This document shows positions 12,401-23,243 of a DNA stretch of 64,000 bases, piece by piece. The position numbers and the translations under genes were made by a program. Each line of letters opens with the position of its first letter. Position 1 is the stretch's first letter. Source of the stretch: Nageia nagi (taxonomy: Eukaryota; Pinophyta); contig JBITNC010000001.1 in NCBI GenBank assembly GCA_050084985.1, forward strand, positions 8,246,001-8,310,000. The letters run 5' to 3'. The notes beneath the pieces are model-generated. The model was not told the DNA's origin. It did no database searches and saw only the letters and a program-made list of their open reading frames with translations.

Positions 12401-13227
12401 AGTTTTGATAGTTTCCTATCCATATGTTGTTAAGTTTGAAGGGTAACAAACTTTGGTTCATTTTGAAGAAGAAATTTAGGATATATTTGTAAAGTAGTCA
12501 ACTTTGTAAATATTGTCAGCATGAAAACATATTGCAAAAATGTTGTAAAAATTGAAAATATTAAATTTTTTTAAAATTATCAATAGGTGAATAGGTTGTA
12601 AATGTTGAAATATTTTAAAGGTTGCAAATGTTGTCAATAAAGAGACATGTAGTAAAAACTATCAATATTATTAATATGTTGTAAAATATTACAAAACTTG
12701 TAAATGTTGAAAAATATTTTAAAACTTGTAATGTTGAAAAAGTTATCAATATGCTATAGGTTAAATTTGTCAATATGTGGAAGATGCTAAGTTATAGCAA
12801 AAATGTTACAACTTTAAGTTTCTAATTTGAAAATGATGAAGGGTTTGTAGGAACTCAAGGAAAAAATCTAACTCTTCCTAAATATGTTAAGTACAAAATG
12901 GAATAAGTTACAGAAATAAATTTTCATTTGATCATAAATGGAAATTGTGTTTATGAGCTTTAGGGTAAGTATGAAACTTTTAATTCATGTATTTTAATTA
13001 TTTATTTTAGTAGTTTAAATGAATATAGTGATATCCTTTTATGTAGCCATATATTTGTTCAAAACGATGAGTTACATGAAAAATGTTACTAAATTTAGAA
13101 AAAAAATTTGTAATATTATTACAATTAGGTGTAAAATAAAATAGGAATAATGGGAGGGGATGAATGAGTTATGTCCACTTCCAATTGCAGTTAAAAGGGG
13201 ATAAGTTATGGATTAAAGACATAGGAA
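9421..13227. other. AT-rich region without recognisable gene
   Basis: No conserved frame is found on either strand. There are many A/T runs and scattered AAACCCTA-like words, and a degenerate tandem repeat near 12.6 kb that is listed separately. Two stretches near 11.93-12.03 kb and 12.18-12.28 kb look distantly alike, which may be an old local duplication. Confidence 0.5.
12590..12760. repeat. Degenerate tandem repeat around TTGTAAATGTTGAAA
   Basis: Units such as TTGTAAATGTTGAAATATTTT recur at about 12596, 12622 (diverged), 12695 and 12727, with poorly conserved spacing. The repeat is non-coding. Similar words extend weakly over 12.48-12.83 kb. Confidence 0.5.
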
Positions 13228-13232
13228 CCTTG

Positions 13233-13727
13233 TGAAGGAACTAACACTAACAAGATAATTCCTAAACAACCAAGATCACATGAAAGCTCACAATTACATC
13301 TAATAAACTCACAAATCAATCTCACAACACAAGATGTAAGTGGTTCCTCCAACTAGGAGTACATCCACTAACTAGATCTTTACTTCAATCACAAATACAA
13401 CTCTCTTACAATTATCCTAATCTTTTCTCCTAACCACTATCATATAGCATAAATTTACTCCATAAATTGGTGTGTGATAACAAAGAAGAATATTTCTATT
13501 TATAGGCTAAAATCTCTCTTTGGATCACCCTTTTATCTAATGTACAAAAGCATGTCATGCACATCCTTTTACCCAACGGGCATGCTCATGACATGGAGTG
13601 TAGGACAAGTTACATTATCATATTCACTTAAATACTTAAGGTATCAAATGATACCCTTAAGTATTAGTAAACTTACATACAAGATTTAATACCAAACCTT
13701 TACAATAAAGCATAATACATTCCAACA
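13233..13727 (-). repeat. Copia 3' LTR (left copy)
   Basis: This 495-bp copy reads TGTTGGAATG at its start on the minus strand and ends in CA. It contains a TATAAATAG box (plus-strand CTATTTATA at 13496-13504) and a 35-base inverted repeat near the LTR start. It matches the right copy along its length apart from substitutions and a short indel at its outer end. Confidence 0.9.
13631..13665. repeat. Perfect-arm inverted repeat in copia LTR
   Basis: AATACTTAAGGTATCA pairs with TGATACCCTTAAGTATT across a two-base loop, with one bulged base. The same hairpin is found in the other LTR at 21466-21500 with no change, although the LTRs have diverged elsewhere. In the element's orientation it lies about 60-95 bases into the LTR, in U3. 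Confidence 0.8.
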
Positions 13728-14196
13728 CTCCACCTTAATGCAATATTAGGATAGAGTGAGTAAGAGAAGAATATGAGAAAGTAAGAGAGTTCTCCTCCAA
13801 ATAAATACAATGGAGATGAGAACATTTTACATATTTGTGAAGTAAGAAAGATCTAGTTTGAGACTCACTACTTTGCCAAATACAATCAATAACCACAACT
13901 AGTTTCAATGTATATGAAGTAATCATCCAACTGGAAGTCATGAAGAGTCTCCAAGAGCCTGCATACTTGAGGTAAGTAACCTATAATCTCAAAAGGAACC
14001 TGCAATTCATAAGTAGCTCAAATAATAAGATCAATTAGATGCAACATATTCATCTCATCAAAGATAGATGAATCACATAAATACCATCATGAACTGATTA
14101 ATGGTGCACTATAAGTCATCACAAAGATGCCATGCCAAAAGCTCATAGTCACCTACTATATATAAAATATGTGTTGATTATCATTACAAAAATGCA

Positions 14197-14280
14197 CATA
14201 CAAGTTTCTCACATATGGATAACTAAATAGTGCCAAAAGACATATAAGAGTTTCTCACACATGGATAACTAAATAGTGCC
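14197..14280. repeat. 45-bp tandem duplication
   Basis: Two copies of about 40 bases, each ending TGGATAACTAAATAGTGCC, stand side by side in the region between RNase H and the 3' LTR of the copia element. They are non-coding. Confidence 0.75.
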
Positions 14281-14499
14281 TAGATTGGCTAATCTTTTGT
14301 TTTAAAAATTTGTACAATAAGTTCCTTAAGAGCAAACTTACCATGAAGGTGTATAAAAAAATCAACACTATACAACATAAAATCCTCCTAGAGGTGAAGT
14401 TGTCATCACAAACATGAATTCAATATAAGAATTCAAACTTCACTCCCCTTTAAGGGAAACTTAACCAACCTGATAACATCCCTAAGCTTAGAAAACTAA

Positions 14500-15870
14500 G
14501 CTTTTAGGAGGGAATTGGTGAATAAATCAGAAAAGTTTAAGGTGGATGGATAATACTCTAGGTGTATGATGCCATCAAGAACCTTCTCCCTGATAAAATA
14601 GGCATGGATTTCCACATGTTTTATTCTCTAATGGAACATAAGATTCTTAGCCAAAGAAATAGTTGATTGATTATCTAAAGACATCAAATATGAGACACCT
14701 TGCTCATACCTAATTTTTTTTAGAAGATGCCTTAGCTAAATGGCTTCTTGAGTTGCAATAGTATTCAACTTCTATGGTGGAAAGAGAAATAGTAGGTTGC
14801 TTCTTGGAAGCCCAAGAGATAGCACCTAAACCAATGCTAAATGCATACATAGAGGTTGATTTCCTATCATCTCTATCTCTCCCATAGTTAGAATATGAGA
14901 ATCCAAAGAGAACAAATGAGGGTAACTTAGAATACTTGAGAGCAATATTTTTAGTCCTTGCAACATACCTCAAGATTTTCTTAATAGCACTGAGGTGCTC
15001 AACATATGGTTTTTGCATGAATCATGCCATTAGATTCATTATAAAGGTAATATTTGGCCTAGATATAGTCAAATATAAAAGACTACCATTTAGTTGCCTA
15101 TAAGTTGTAGCATTATCTAACTGAGAGTTGGAGCTCAGAGAAATAGTGATTCCATGAGAGACTAGGATCATAGAATATCTACACTTCTCCATTCCAAACT
15201 TCTGCAAGATGTTTGATATATACTTAGATTGATTGAAGTAAATTACAATCCTTGTATTGATACACTTGCATTCCAATATAGTAGTGCAAGAGAAGAGATC
15301 AATCATTTCAAATGTTGCCTTAAGTTTGGATATGAACTCTTGAATGATTTCATCATTATTCCTAGTAATCAAAAGATCATCCACATAAAGGAGAATCAAT
15401 ACCACATATTTTTCTTAATTAAGCACATATAGATCAAACTCAAAAAAATGTTTGAAAAATCCAATGTCTATAAAGTACCCTAAAATATTTCTGTACCAGG
15501 CTCTAGGTGCCTGCTTTAGTTTATACAATGATTTTTTTAGGTTGCACATAAAGGACTCTTTACCTTCCATAATAAACCCTTCTAGTTGATTCATGAAGAT
15601 TTCCACATCTAAGTCACTATTGAGAAATGCACTCTTGATGTCAAGTTGAAAAAATTTCCATCTTTGAGCTGAAGAAAGAGCAAAGATAACTCTCATAGTA
15701 GGCATCTTTACCATAGGAGCAAAGGTTTCCTCATAATATACACTATATTTTTGAGTAAAACCTTTAGCTACTAACTTTGCCTTGTATTTCTCAATATCTC
15801 CAACTAAATTGAACTTGACCTTGTAGATCTAGTTATTTCCAATCACATTCTTTTCATTGGGATAAGGAAC
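14500..15870 (-). pseudogene. pol: Copia reverse transcriptase and RNase H
   Basis: Reverse transcriptase copies the element's RNA and RNase H removes the RNA strand. Reading from right to left, the frame gives KAKLVAKGFTQ-like residues near 15790, the fingers block FFQLDIKSAFLNSDL near 15640, LYKLKQAPRAWY near 15510, and the catalytic YVDDLL near 15385. RNase H follows with IKKILRYVARTKN, then SWASKKQPTISLSTIEVEYY near 14790. Its tail (HVEIHAYFIREKVLDGIIHLEY) can still be read down to about 14500 despite stops and a frameshift. Spacing and order are those of Ty1/copia pol. Several stops and frame changes make it inactive. The subfamily was not determined. Confidence 0.9.
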
Positions 15871-16339
15871 TAAATCCCAAGTTTTATTTTTCATAAGCAC
15901 CTCATACTACACTTTCATAGCTTCCATCCAACACTCATGCTTAGAAGCTTCTTTTAAGGTTGGGGGCTCATGCTTGTTGTCAATATTGGTAAATAAGTAT
16001 TTGTTCAAGGTCATGCTCCTTGTTACCCTTTGTGTTAGAGAATTTTGTTCTTGAGGTGACATGTCTACATCAATATCCAACTAGCTAGGAGCAACTAAAA
16101 AGTCCTCTAGATAAATCAACATCCTCATTAGAAGTAGATTTTTTTAGGAAGTTCATTCAACTTTACATCCATTTAAATGAACACTACTATATAGGTTGGA
16201 AAGTAGAGCCTGTAGCCTCTATGCTAACTATCATAACCCATAAAGATGCATTTTTTAGCTCTTTTATCCAACTTCTTCCTTTTTTTCAGAAATAATGTAG
16301 GAGAATGCTTCACAACCAAACACCCTAAGGTGAGAAATG

Positions 16340-17110
16340 TTAGGTTTTCTTTCTGATCATGCCTCAAAAGCAGTTTTACTCTGAATGGTTTTTATGGGAC
16401 ACCTATTTAAGGTGTAAATAGTAGTGCTTATACCTTCACCCCACAAGAATTTAGAAAGATTACCCAACATGCATCTAGCCATCTCCATAATTATTCTATT
16501 TTTCTTTTTGGCAACACCATTATGCTGAGGAGTGTAAGAAATCATAAACTACCTCTTAATTCCATACTTAGCATAATATTCATTGAACTCATTACTATTA
16601 TATTCTCTCCCATTATCTGACCTCAACATCTTGATTTTAAGGTTAGTTTGATTCTTAATAAAGACCTTAAAAACCTTAAAACTCTTAAAGGTTTGATATT
16701 TTTGCTCAAGTAGTTACCCAAAGGTCATTCTACTAAAGTTATCAATGAAATTCAAGACATAATATGCTCCTCCAATTGACTTAGTTTGAAATGGACCCAT
16801 CAAATCTAAATGCACAAGTTTAAGAGGTTGAGATGCTCTTATTGCCTTATCTTTTTCAAACTTTTATCTATGCATTTTGCTAAGAATGCACTTCTTGCAT
16901 AGACCAACTGAAAGAGATATTGAAGGCAAACCTTCCACAAGTTCTTGGTCTTTCATGAATTGAATACTCTTATGGTTAAGGTGCCCTAAATGATGGTGCC
17001 AAATATTGCCTCTAGAACAAACACTAAAAGCAAGATACATCTTTGATGGAACTTGATCCATAATGTAAAGGTTATCTTTCATAGATCTTTTAACCAACGT
17101 GGCAAGTCCT
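16340..17110 (-). pseudogene. pol: Copia integrase
   Basis: Integrase joins the cDNA into the genome. The HHCC zinc finger is readable at 17097-16864 (WHHHLGHLNHKSI, then CKKCILSK). The core ends with YTPQHNGVAKKKNRIIMEMA near 16530-16475, which carries the glutamate region of the DDE site, followed by WGEGISTTIYTLNRCP. The middle of the core is broken by stops and frameshifts. The stretch between here and the reverse transcriptase (15.87-16.34 kb) is the variable linker, with no domain seen. Confidence 0.85.
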
Positions 17111-18414
17111 TTTTTAATGCACTAAGATTGAGAGTCAAACTCAAAAGAGTACCCTTTTCTAGAAACTTGGATCATGGAGAGAAGGTTCATATTTAACTTA
17201 GGAACATAGAGAACATTTTTAAGAATCTTTTTATGAATCAACACACTCCTAATTCTTTGGACTTTGAGGGTGGAGTTATCACCTATCACAACTGCATCTT
17301 TTCTATATTTGTGAAAGTTATCAAACTTTTTCTTTTCAAATCATAGGTGATTAGTGCAACTAGAATCAATAATCCATTCAAATGAAAAAGTGCAAGACAT
17401 GGAGTAGAGCACTGTAGCAAAACTAGCATGAATATTCTTCTTTCTTTTGTAGTTCTTTACATTTCCATTACCTTTGAAGTTTTTCTCTCTTTTCTTTTTA
17501 AAGTAATCAACTTCTTTGTGACCTTGGATGCCACAATAGTTACAATTACCATGAAATTTTTATTTAGGATAAGGAATGCTTACTTTTCCTTTTTCATATC
17601 TTTGCTTGAAGTGATTATTTTTGCGGTCTTTCATGTTGCTGTTATTGTTCCTATTGTTACTGTTGTTGCCATTGTTGCCATTATTCGTACTATTTTTGTA
17701 AACATTACCTCTTTTCTTAAACATTTTAGAGGAATAAGGATAAGATTTCTTTTGATGGTTGAACTTCTTCTTTAAAGGAGTTTTGGTTACTCCAAGAGCA
17801 ATGTTATTATACTTATGAGAAGAAATTAGCACTTTATTGTTAAGGGTTTTCTCATGCTTCAATAGGTGCCTAGAAAGGTTCTCAAGGGAGAAGACTTTTT
17901 CTTCATCATCAAACCTTATTTTCATAACCATTACAAAGTTTTCAAACTTTGAAGAAAGGCTTTGAATAATGATGAAGACCATGAACTCATCATTGATCCA
18001 ATTGCACTTACAAGCAACAAGTTGGATCCTTATATCAATGATTTTATTCAAGTAGATAGCCACATTTTCATCTTCCCCTTGATGAGATTGAATCAAATTT
18101 TAGAGAATGGTAAACCTTCTTGAAAATTTTGAACCAAGGTAGATTTGCTTAAGCTTATCCCATGTTTTCTTTACCAAGGTTGAAGAGAAAATTATTAGGA
18201 GCACATCATATGAAACTACATGGTAAATCATGGAGGTTGCTAATTCATTCTTCATGTTGTAAGCCTCTAGTGCCTTCTCATCTATAGGAGGTACAAGGTT
18301 CTCATTCATTGTTTACCAAAGCTTCTTTGCCTACAATTTAGCTCTCATCCAAGGTTCTCAAATCTTATAGTTAGAACCATCAAGAATGTGTTTGGGTAAA
18401 AAGGATTCTCCCAT
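17111..18414 (-). pseudogene. gag: Copia gag and protease
   Basis: The frame starts at an ATG at 18414 (MGESFLPKHILDGSNYKI), continues with WMRAKL typical of copia gag, and MNENLVPPIDEKALEAY. A low-complexity Asn-rich stretch near 17690-17640 precedes the zinc knuckle CNYCGIQGHKEVDY, whose last Cys is replaced by Tyr. The protease active-site region reads WIIDSSCTNH near 17370, where DSG is usual. Several stops and frame changes are present. Gag makes the particle and the protease cuts the polyprotein; both are inactive here. Confidence 0.85.
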
Positions 18415-19730
18415 TTACTACACAAGAATGTGAAATAATAAGCATGTGGTTTTAATAAACAACAGTAAATGTTAATTTGTAGAGTGACATTGTTGAGGCT
18501 TGTTTTCTTGTCTAAAATTAGGTCTTCACTTGGATGCCCACATAAGAGGAGCCCAGGTCCTACCAATCCTCAACTAGTTCCCCTTGGGTAGCAATATAAT
18601 TTCACAAGAAGAAGTACGAGCTATTTTCCAAGGTTCCAATATTTATTGGATTGGTCAAATTATTAATCTTGAATAGGTCTCAAGTTGTCCTCCTAGGTTA
18701 TCAAGATAATCCCTAAATGGATGTGTGAACATGTGGTATCACTACACACATGCCTATCCACCTATTGGAATTATGTCTAGACCAATAGAGGACTTAGGGC
18801 CAATTGAGAAGTACAAAATTTTAACCATTTGGATAATCAAACTTAAAGGCTCCAGTCTACCTATCCTCACCTCATGGCTCTCCAAACAAGTCATCTTGTG
18901 GAATGTATGTGTAAATGTGTTCATTTTAGGGGGTTGCTCATTTCAATGTTTTGCATTTTTTTTTTTGGTTTGCATAAGCAAACAAATCAAAAAGCAAAAC
19001 ATGAAGTAAAAGATCATAAGTAAAACATCATCCATTCAAAAATTTGAAACCTAAGTGTCCAATGGGTTTTGTTTACCAACCCCTAAAAGACAACATTACA
19101 TCAATCCTTATTTTGCACATGTCCATTCTTTGCATAAATACTTGGCATGCATTATTCTCATATTTCCATAACTTAAAATTTTAGGTAATAAGCAAAATTT
19201 AAAAAGGTATGTATTAACTTAAAAATTAAGTCTATCTATCACTTTGTATAAAAAAGTATAAGTATTTACTTAATTTGCATAAGTTAACTATAACTTAAAA
19301 AAAGGCATAAGCTTGCATTCATAGTATTGCATCAAAGATCTAATAATTTTAAGTATTGGATAAGGAACTTATCAACAATTAAAAAAAATAAACATATCAT
19401 ATAAGGATCTAAATTTTAAGTAAATACTTTCAAAAAATTCCCCCTCTCTTACTTAAAATTGATCTCAAATCAACATGATCCTTAAAAAATTTACCTTAGA
19501 ACTTTTGACTTAAAAAAGGTTTTATAAAAAAATTGCCTTAAGTAATAGCTTATTCTTGTAAACTTTTTACCATAGAGAGCACCCATTAAGTTTTCTAAAA
19601 AAAAAACTAAAGTAGGTATTTAAAGATAAATTACTAAAAAAAAAGGTCTAAATTACCTTGGAATGCACTAAAGTACAAGTCATCATTTCTCCTGAAGGTT
19701 CAAGTTAAGATAAGTCATTTAAGTAAAAGA

Positions 19731-19840
19731 AGCCTTGTGTATATGTTTTGTAGAAATTAATGGTCCTGAGAGCATGAAATAAAGCAAGTCTTATGTATAC
19801 ATTTTGTGGAAATTAATGGTCCTGAGAGCTTGAAATAAAG
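19731..19840. repeat. 56-bp tandem duplication in copia leader
   Basis: Two copies share GAAATTAATGGTCCTGAGAG and flanking bases at a 56-base spacing (the shared word starts at 19753 and 19809). They are non-coding. Confidence 0.8.
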
Positions 19841-21031
19841 TAAGTCATGCAAGTAATTTGAAAAAAAATGCTTACCAACCATAGGACAACAATAAAGGAT
19901 GAGGGAGATTAAGAAGGAAAATAAAGAAGAGGTAGCACATAGAAAGGAAGGAAGGCTATGGAGGAGGGGTGCGACGAGGGAGCTGCTCAAGTGAGAAAGA
20001 GAGGGGAGCAGTGAGGGAGCAAAGGATAGGAGGCACCAAACATATATGGGAAGATTGCTACATAGAGGCAGATGGGATGAATAGAGACCATAAAGGAGGG
20101 GTGAAAGCCTATCAAGGGGAAGATTGATATGCATAGGTAGATGATCCAAGCATAGACCATGAAGGAGAAGATAATATTCCAGCTAGGGGGCTACAAGACT
20201 AGAGGATCTGCATGTAGAAATAGAGGCATGAGGGGTGGTTGGCATAGCCGTAGATAGGTGAGTGGTTAAAAAATATGCCTAGGTAGAACACAATATAGTC
20301 ATGCTGCCACTTAGATGAGTAGGTCATACCGTAGGTAGGGAAGGATGGTCATGCCATTATTTGAAAAGAAGCTATTGAGTAGGATGCCTTGTAGTCTAAA
20401 CCTTGTAAGCAAAAAATGAAAGGGTAGTCTATGCACCACGCATAACCACAAAGAGAGGTCATAGGGTTTCAAAAATGATGCACCAAATTTCAAACAAAAT
20501 TGTAATAATTTACAATTATACAATAAATAGGTTATGTATTTTACAATTGTAAAATTAAAATTATTCAATAAACCTCCCCTAATCCTATTTTACTTAAAAA
20601 ATATCATCTTTCACTTGAATAAATTATTTAAAAAAATGGTAGTGAATGTAATTTCCTTTCTTTGTGAAAAAAAATTATAGAATACAACTATAATAATTTT
20701 TTGGAACTAAGGTAGGAAAAGAAAAATTATAGCACTATGTATAAAGCAATTTTGCAAATAAAGAATTGCAAAATGAAGGGATTGCAACTTAACAAGGAAA
20801 ATGTTAGTATAGTCAACAATTGCTTTATATTGCCCCCCCCTCCTTGCCACTTTTTTTTTAACAAAAAAAAATTGTAGCAAATGATTTAACATGTAAGTTA
20901 TACGTTAGTATAATAAATCAATAATCCAAAAAATAATCAAGAAGGGGGAATTTATACCTTATCTTCATTTTACCTCACCAATGGAGTGTGAGATGAAGAA
21001 TGAAGAAGGATCACCAAGATGTGGAAGAAGA

Positions 21032-21043
21032 GCTTCCACACCA
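21032..21043 (-). other. Weak candidate primer-binding site of the copia element
   Basis: The minus strand reads TGGTGTGGAAGC six bases inside the 5' LTR. It matches the usual initiator-Met site TGGTATCAGAGC at 8 of 12 positions, which is weak and may be decay or chance. Confidence 0.3.
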
Positions 21044-21321
21044 AGGATGTGAAGAGGAGCCTCCAACTAACACTAACAAGATAATTCCTAAACAACCAAG
21101 ATCACATGAAATCTCACAATTACATCTAACAAACTCACAAAGCAATCTCACAACACAAGATGTAAGTGGTTCCTTCAACTAGGAGTACATCCACTAACTA
21201 GATCTTTACTTCAATCACAAATACAACTCTCTTACAATCCTCTTAATCTTTTCTCCTAACCACTATTCTATAGCATAACTTTTCTCCACAAATTGGTGTG
21301 TGATCACAAAGAGGGAGCCTT

Positions 21322-21330
21322 CTATTTATA
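21322..21330 (-). promoter_or_regulatory. TATA box of copia 5' LTR
   Basis: The minus strand reads TATAAATAG, about 220 bases after the LTR start, the expected place for the element's promoter. The same box is kept in the left LTR. Confidence 0.65.
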
Positions 21331-21465
21331 GGCCAAATCCCTCTTTGGATCACCCTTTTATCCAATGTACAAAAGCATGTCATGCATATATTTTTGCCCA
21401 AGGGGCATGCTCATGACATGGAGTGTAGGACAAGTTACATTATCATATTCACTTAAATACTTAAG

Positions 21466-21500
21466 GTATCAAATGATACCCTTAAGTATTAGTGAACTTA
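21466..21500. repeat. Inverted repeat in copia 5' LTR
   Basis: This is the right-hand copy of the 35-base hairpin described at 13631-13665, identical in both arms. Confidence 0.8.
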
Positions 21501-21877
21501 TATAGAATATATAATACAAACCTTTACAATAATGTATTATACATTCCAACACCTTATTGTGAGGTATGTGGACTACCATTAACAAAAATGACATTGTAAT
21601 ATGAAAATAATTTAAATTTAAATAAATGAAACATGCATAAACATTAATGAATAGTTTGTATGATGATTGAGTGTGTATTGCATTTGTAGACACTTAAAAA
21701 TGTCCCTCGTCAACTAAGTAAACATTAGAATAGTCATAACTCGGTGTAATATCATAAAATAGGTTTAGAAACCCTATTATTGGATAGCTCTCATCGAGTG
21801 TATGCAAAATGAATAGTCATATGCCCCCCTTTTGATGAAATTTGATGTTTAGGCAATCATTTTAATATAGTCAACCA

Positions 21878-21957
21878 GTCGTCGGCGTTCTATATCGAAC
21901 GTCGGCGTTTCAAGTAAATCACCGGCGTTCGATATACAAACGTCGGCGACTCTGCAA
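21878..21957 (+). repeat. 20-bp motif array in 5' LTR (4 units)
   Basis: Four units of 20 bases share the core CGTCGGCG or ACCGGCG, followed by TT or ACT: the second unit is AACGTCGGCGTTTCAAGTAA. The array ends about 130 bases upstream of the TATA box. The same motif recurs in four other places of the element. Confidence 0.85.
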
Positions 21958-22090
21958 CAGTCGAATAAAAATCAAAAAAGGAAGTTGAAGCACTTCATCT
22001 TCTATGATGAGGTGGATAGAGGAGGTCAGTTACGACTTACGGTGACTCTTCGCTTCCCCTTTCCATCCTTGAAACATCTCACCTGAAACT

Positions 22091-22098
22091 CTATAAAT
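22091..22098 (+). promoter_or_regulatory. TATA box of the Tat/Ogre 5' LTR
   Basis: CTATAAATAC lies 406 bases into the LTR and is unchanged in the 3' LTR (38823). It is the likely promoter of the genomic RNA. Confidence 0.7.
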
Positions 22099-22533
22099 AC
22101 AAGCTAATACTAAGTAATATTGATGATCCAAATTAACCCCAATTGAACCCAATTTTGAAGTAGGGTAATGCTGCCAAAATCTCATGAACTCTTTTCTTTT
22201 ATTGTTTTATGCTAGTTTCATTTTAATACAATGTTACACATAGATGCTTTGATGTTATTATCTCTTGCATGTGTGTAGGATTTACAGGTTGTCTACATCA
22301 AGAAGAGAAGCAAGCAACCCAAAAAACAATGGAGATCTAATACTCTTATTTTGGCACATACATTTGTAAAAGTCCCTTCTAAGGGCGAATTGTAGCTTGA
22401 ACTGAGATTGAATATCATTTTGCAATTACAACATGTTTATCTATGTTATATAATTTGAGGTTCAATGAAGATTGAAGAGTAATTTTTATTTTATATTATT
22501 CTACTTTTCAGCTCAATTTTCATTGCAACATTC

Positions 22534-22550
22534 TGGCGCTAGAAGGAGGG
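22534..22550 (+). other. Primer-binding site, matching plant tRNA-Asn
   Basis: TGGCGCTAGAAGGAGGG starts three bases after the LTR. It is complementary to the 3' end of plant tRNA-Asn (...CCTCCTTCTAGCG plus CCA) as I recall that sequence. The position and TGG start are seen; the tRNA name rests on memory. Confidence 0.75.
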
Positions 22551-22680
22551 CCCCTCCATTATTGAGAGGGAGATATTTTGTCTATGATTCTACCTTTCTG
22601 TTCTCTATTTTTTTTTCTGATTTTTCCACGCATTAACTTCAAATTTTGGGTTCTGTGCTTTTTTAGGAATTTGTTACAGA

Positions 22681-22800
22681 AACGCCGGCGACTGGTATCG
22701 AATGCCGGTGACTGTCATCAAATGCCAGCGTTCCCTGTATAAACGCCAGTGACTATCATTAAACACTAGTGTTCCCTGTCTAAATGCTGGTGACTCATAT
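22681..22800 (+). repeat. 20-21 bp motif array in leader (6 units)
   Basis: Units start at 22681, 22701, 22721, 22742, 22762 and 22783. The first is AACGCCGGCGACTGGTATCG. GACT-type and GTTCCCT-type units partly alternate. Most differences between units are C/T or G/A changes at the CG-rich core. Confidence 0.85.
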
Positions 22801-22999
22801 CCAGGTCATTTTATCTCTTTTTGCTATTTTGAAAAAGTAAAATAAAATTTATGTTATGAAAAATATTTTTGAGTGTGATTCCTTTGCTTAGAGTGAATAT
22901 AAGAATGGGTAGAAAAAGTTAAATGCATATCTTTTATTAATTTACTTTATGTATGAAGTTATGTATTTACTTTCATGCTTTGGGTGAAGGGCACGTAAA

Positions 23000-23243
23000 C
23001 ATTAATACTTTTTATCTTGTCTACTTATGCTCTCCCTTTGCGCTTCGTGCGATCTAAGGTGACCAGAATAGACTTGATAAGAAGGGGTAAATTAATTTTT
23101 TCTTTTCCTTCACTCTCACACTACATACACATTAATACTTTTTATCTTGTCTACTTATGCTCTCCCTTTGCGCTTTGTGCGATCTAAGATGACCAGAATA
23201 GACTTGATAAGAAGGGGTAAATTAACTTTTCTTTTCTTTCACA
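23000..23243 (+). repeat. 130-bp spaced direct repeat in leader
   Basis: Two copies (about 23000-23116 and 23130-23243) share TATGCTCTCCCTTTGCGCTT, the block GTGCGATCTAAG and TGACCAGAATAGACTTGATA, with only a few differences. A third, diverged unit at about 23474-23545 has GCGCTTCGAGCGATC, in which CGCTTCGAGCG could fold as a small hairpin. Confidence 0.85.

Larger units (their letters stand above)
18415..21049 (-). other. Long 5' leader of the copia element
   Basis: About 2.6 kb separates gag from the 5' LTR, which is long for a copia element. I find no coding frame. It has purine-rich and A/T-rich stretches, an eight-base C run near 20836, and a 56-bp tandem duplication (19731-19840). A nested, now unrecognisable insertion could explain the length. 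Confidence 0.55.
21050..21551 (-). repeat. Copia 5' LTR (right copy)
   Basis: This 502-bp copy starts TGTTGGAATG on the minus strand at 21551. It carries the TATA box at 21322-21330 and the inverted repeat at 21466-21500. It has a short insertion near its inner end relative to the left LTR. Confidence 0.9.
13228..21556 (-). mobile_element. Ty1/copia LTR retrotransposon, complete but dead
   Basis: Two related LTRs (13233-13727 and 21050-21551) bracket gag, protease, integrase, reverse transcriptase and RNase H in the copia order on the minus strand. Flanking CCTTG (13228-13232) and CCTTA (21552-21556) agree at four of five bases and are probably the target-site duplication. A purine tract (minus strand AAGGTGGAG) sits directly before the 3' LTR. 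The LTRs differ at very roughly 40 positions plus indels by eye, so this insertion is older than the 17.6-kb element, whose LTRs differ at about 24 of 846. All coding parts carry stops and frameshifts. Confidence 0.9.
21685..22530 (+). repeat. 5' LTR of the Tat/Ogre element
   Basis: Starts TGTAGACACTT and ends TTGCAACA, 846 bp. By eye it differs from the 3' LTR at about 24 positions and has no indel. Ten of the differences fall within the 80-base motif array at 21878-21957. A TATA box lies at 22091. Confidence 0.95.

Noticed and set aside
17428-17775. 115-codon plus-strand hydrophobic frame resembling a membrane protein
   Set aside because: It lies opposite the copia gag, whose Asn- and Lys-rich codons give Val, Leu and Phe on the other strand.
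19757-20149. 130-codon minus-strand frame
   Set aside because: It is Leu-, Ser- and Pro-rich with no conserved motif, lies in the copia leader opposite a purine-rich stretch, and spans part of a tandem duplication.
21878-21957. CRISPR-like array
   Set aside because: The units are adjacent 20-mers with no unique spacers, in a plant retrotransposon LTR.
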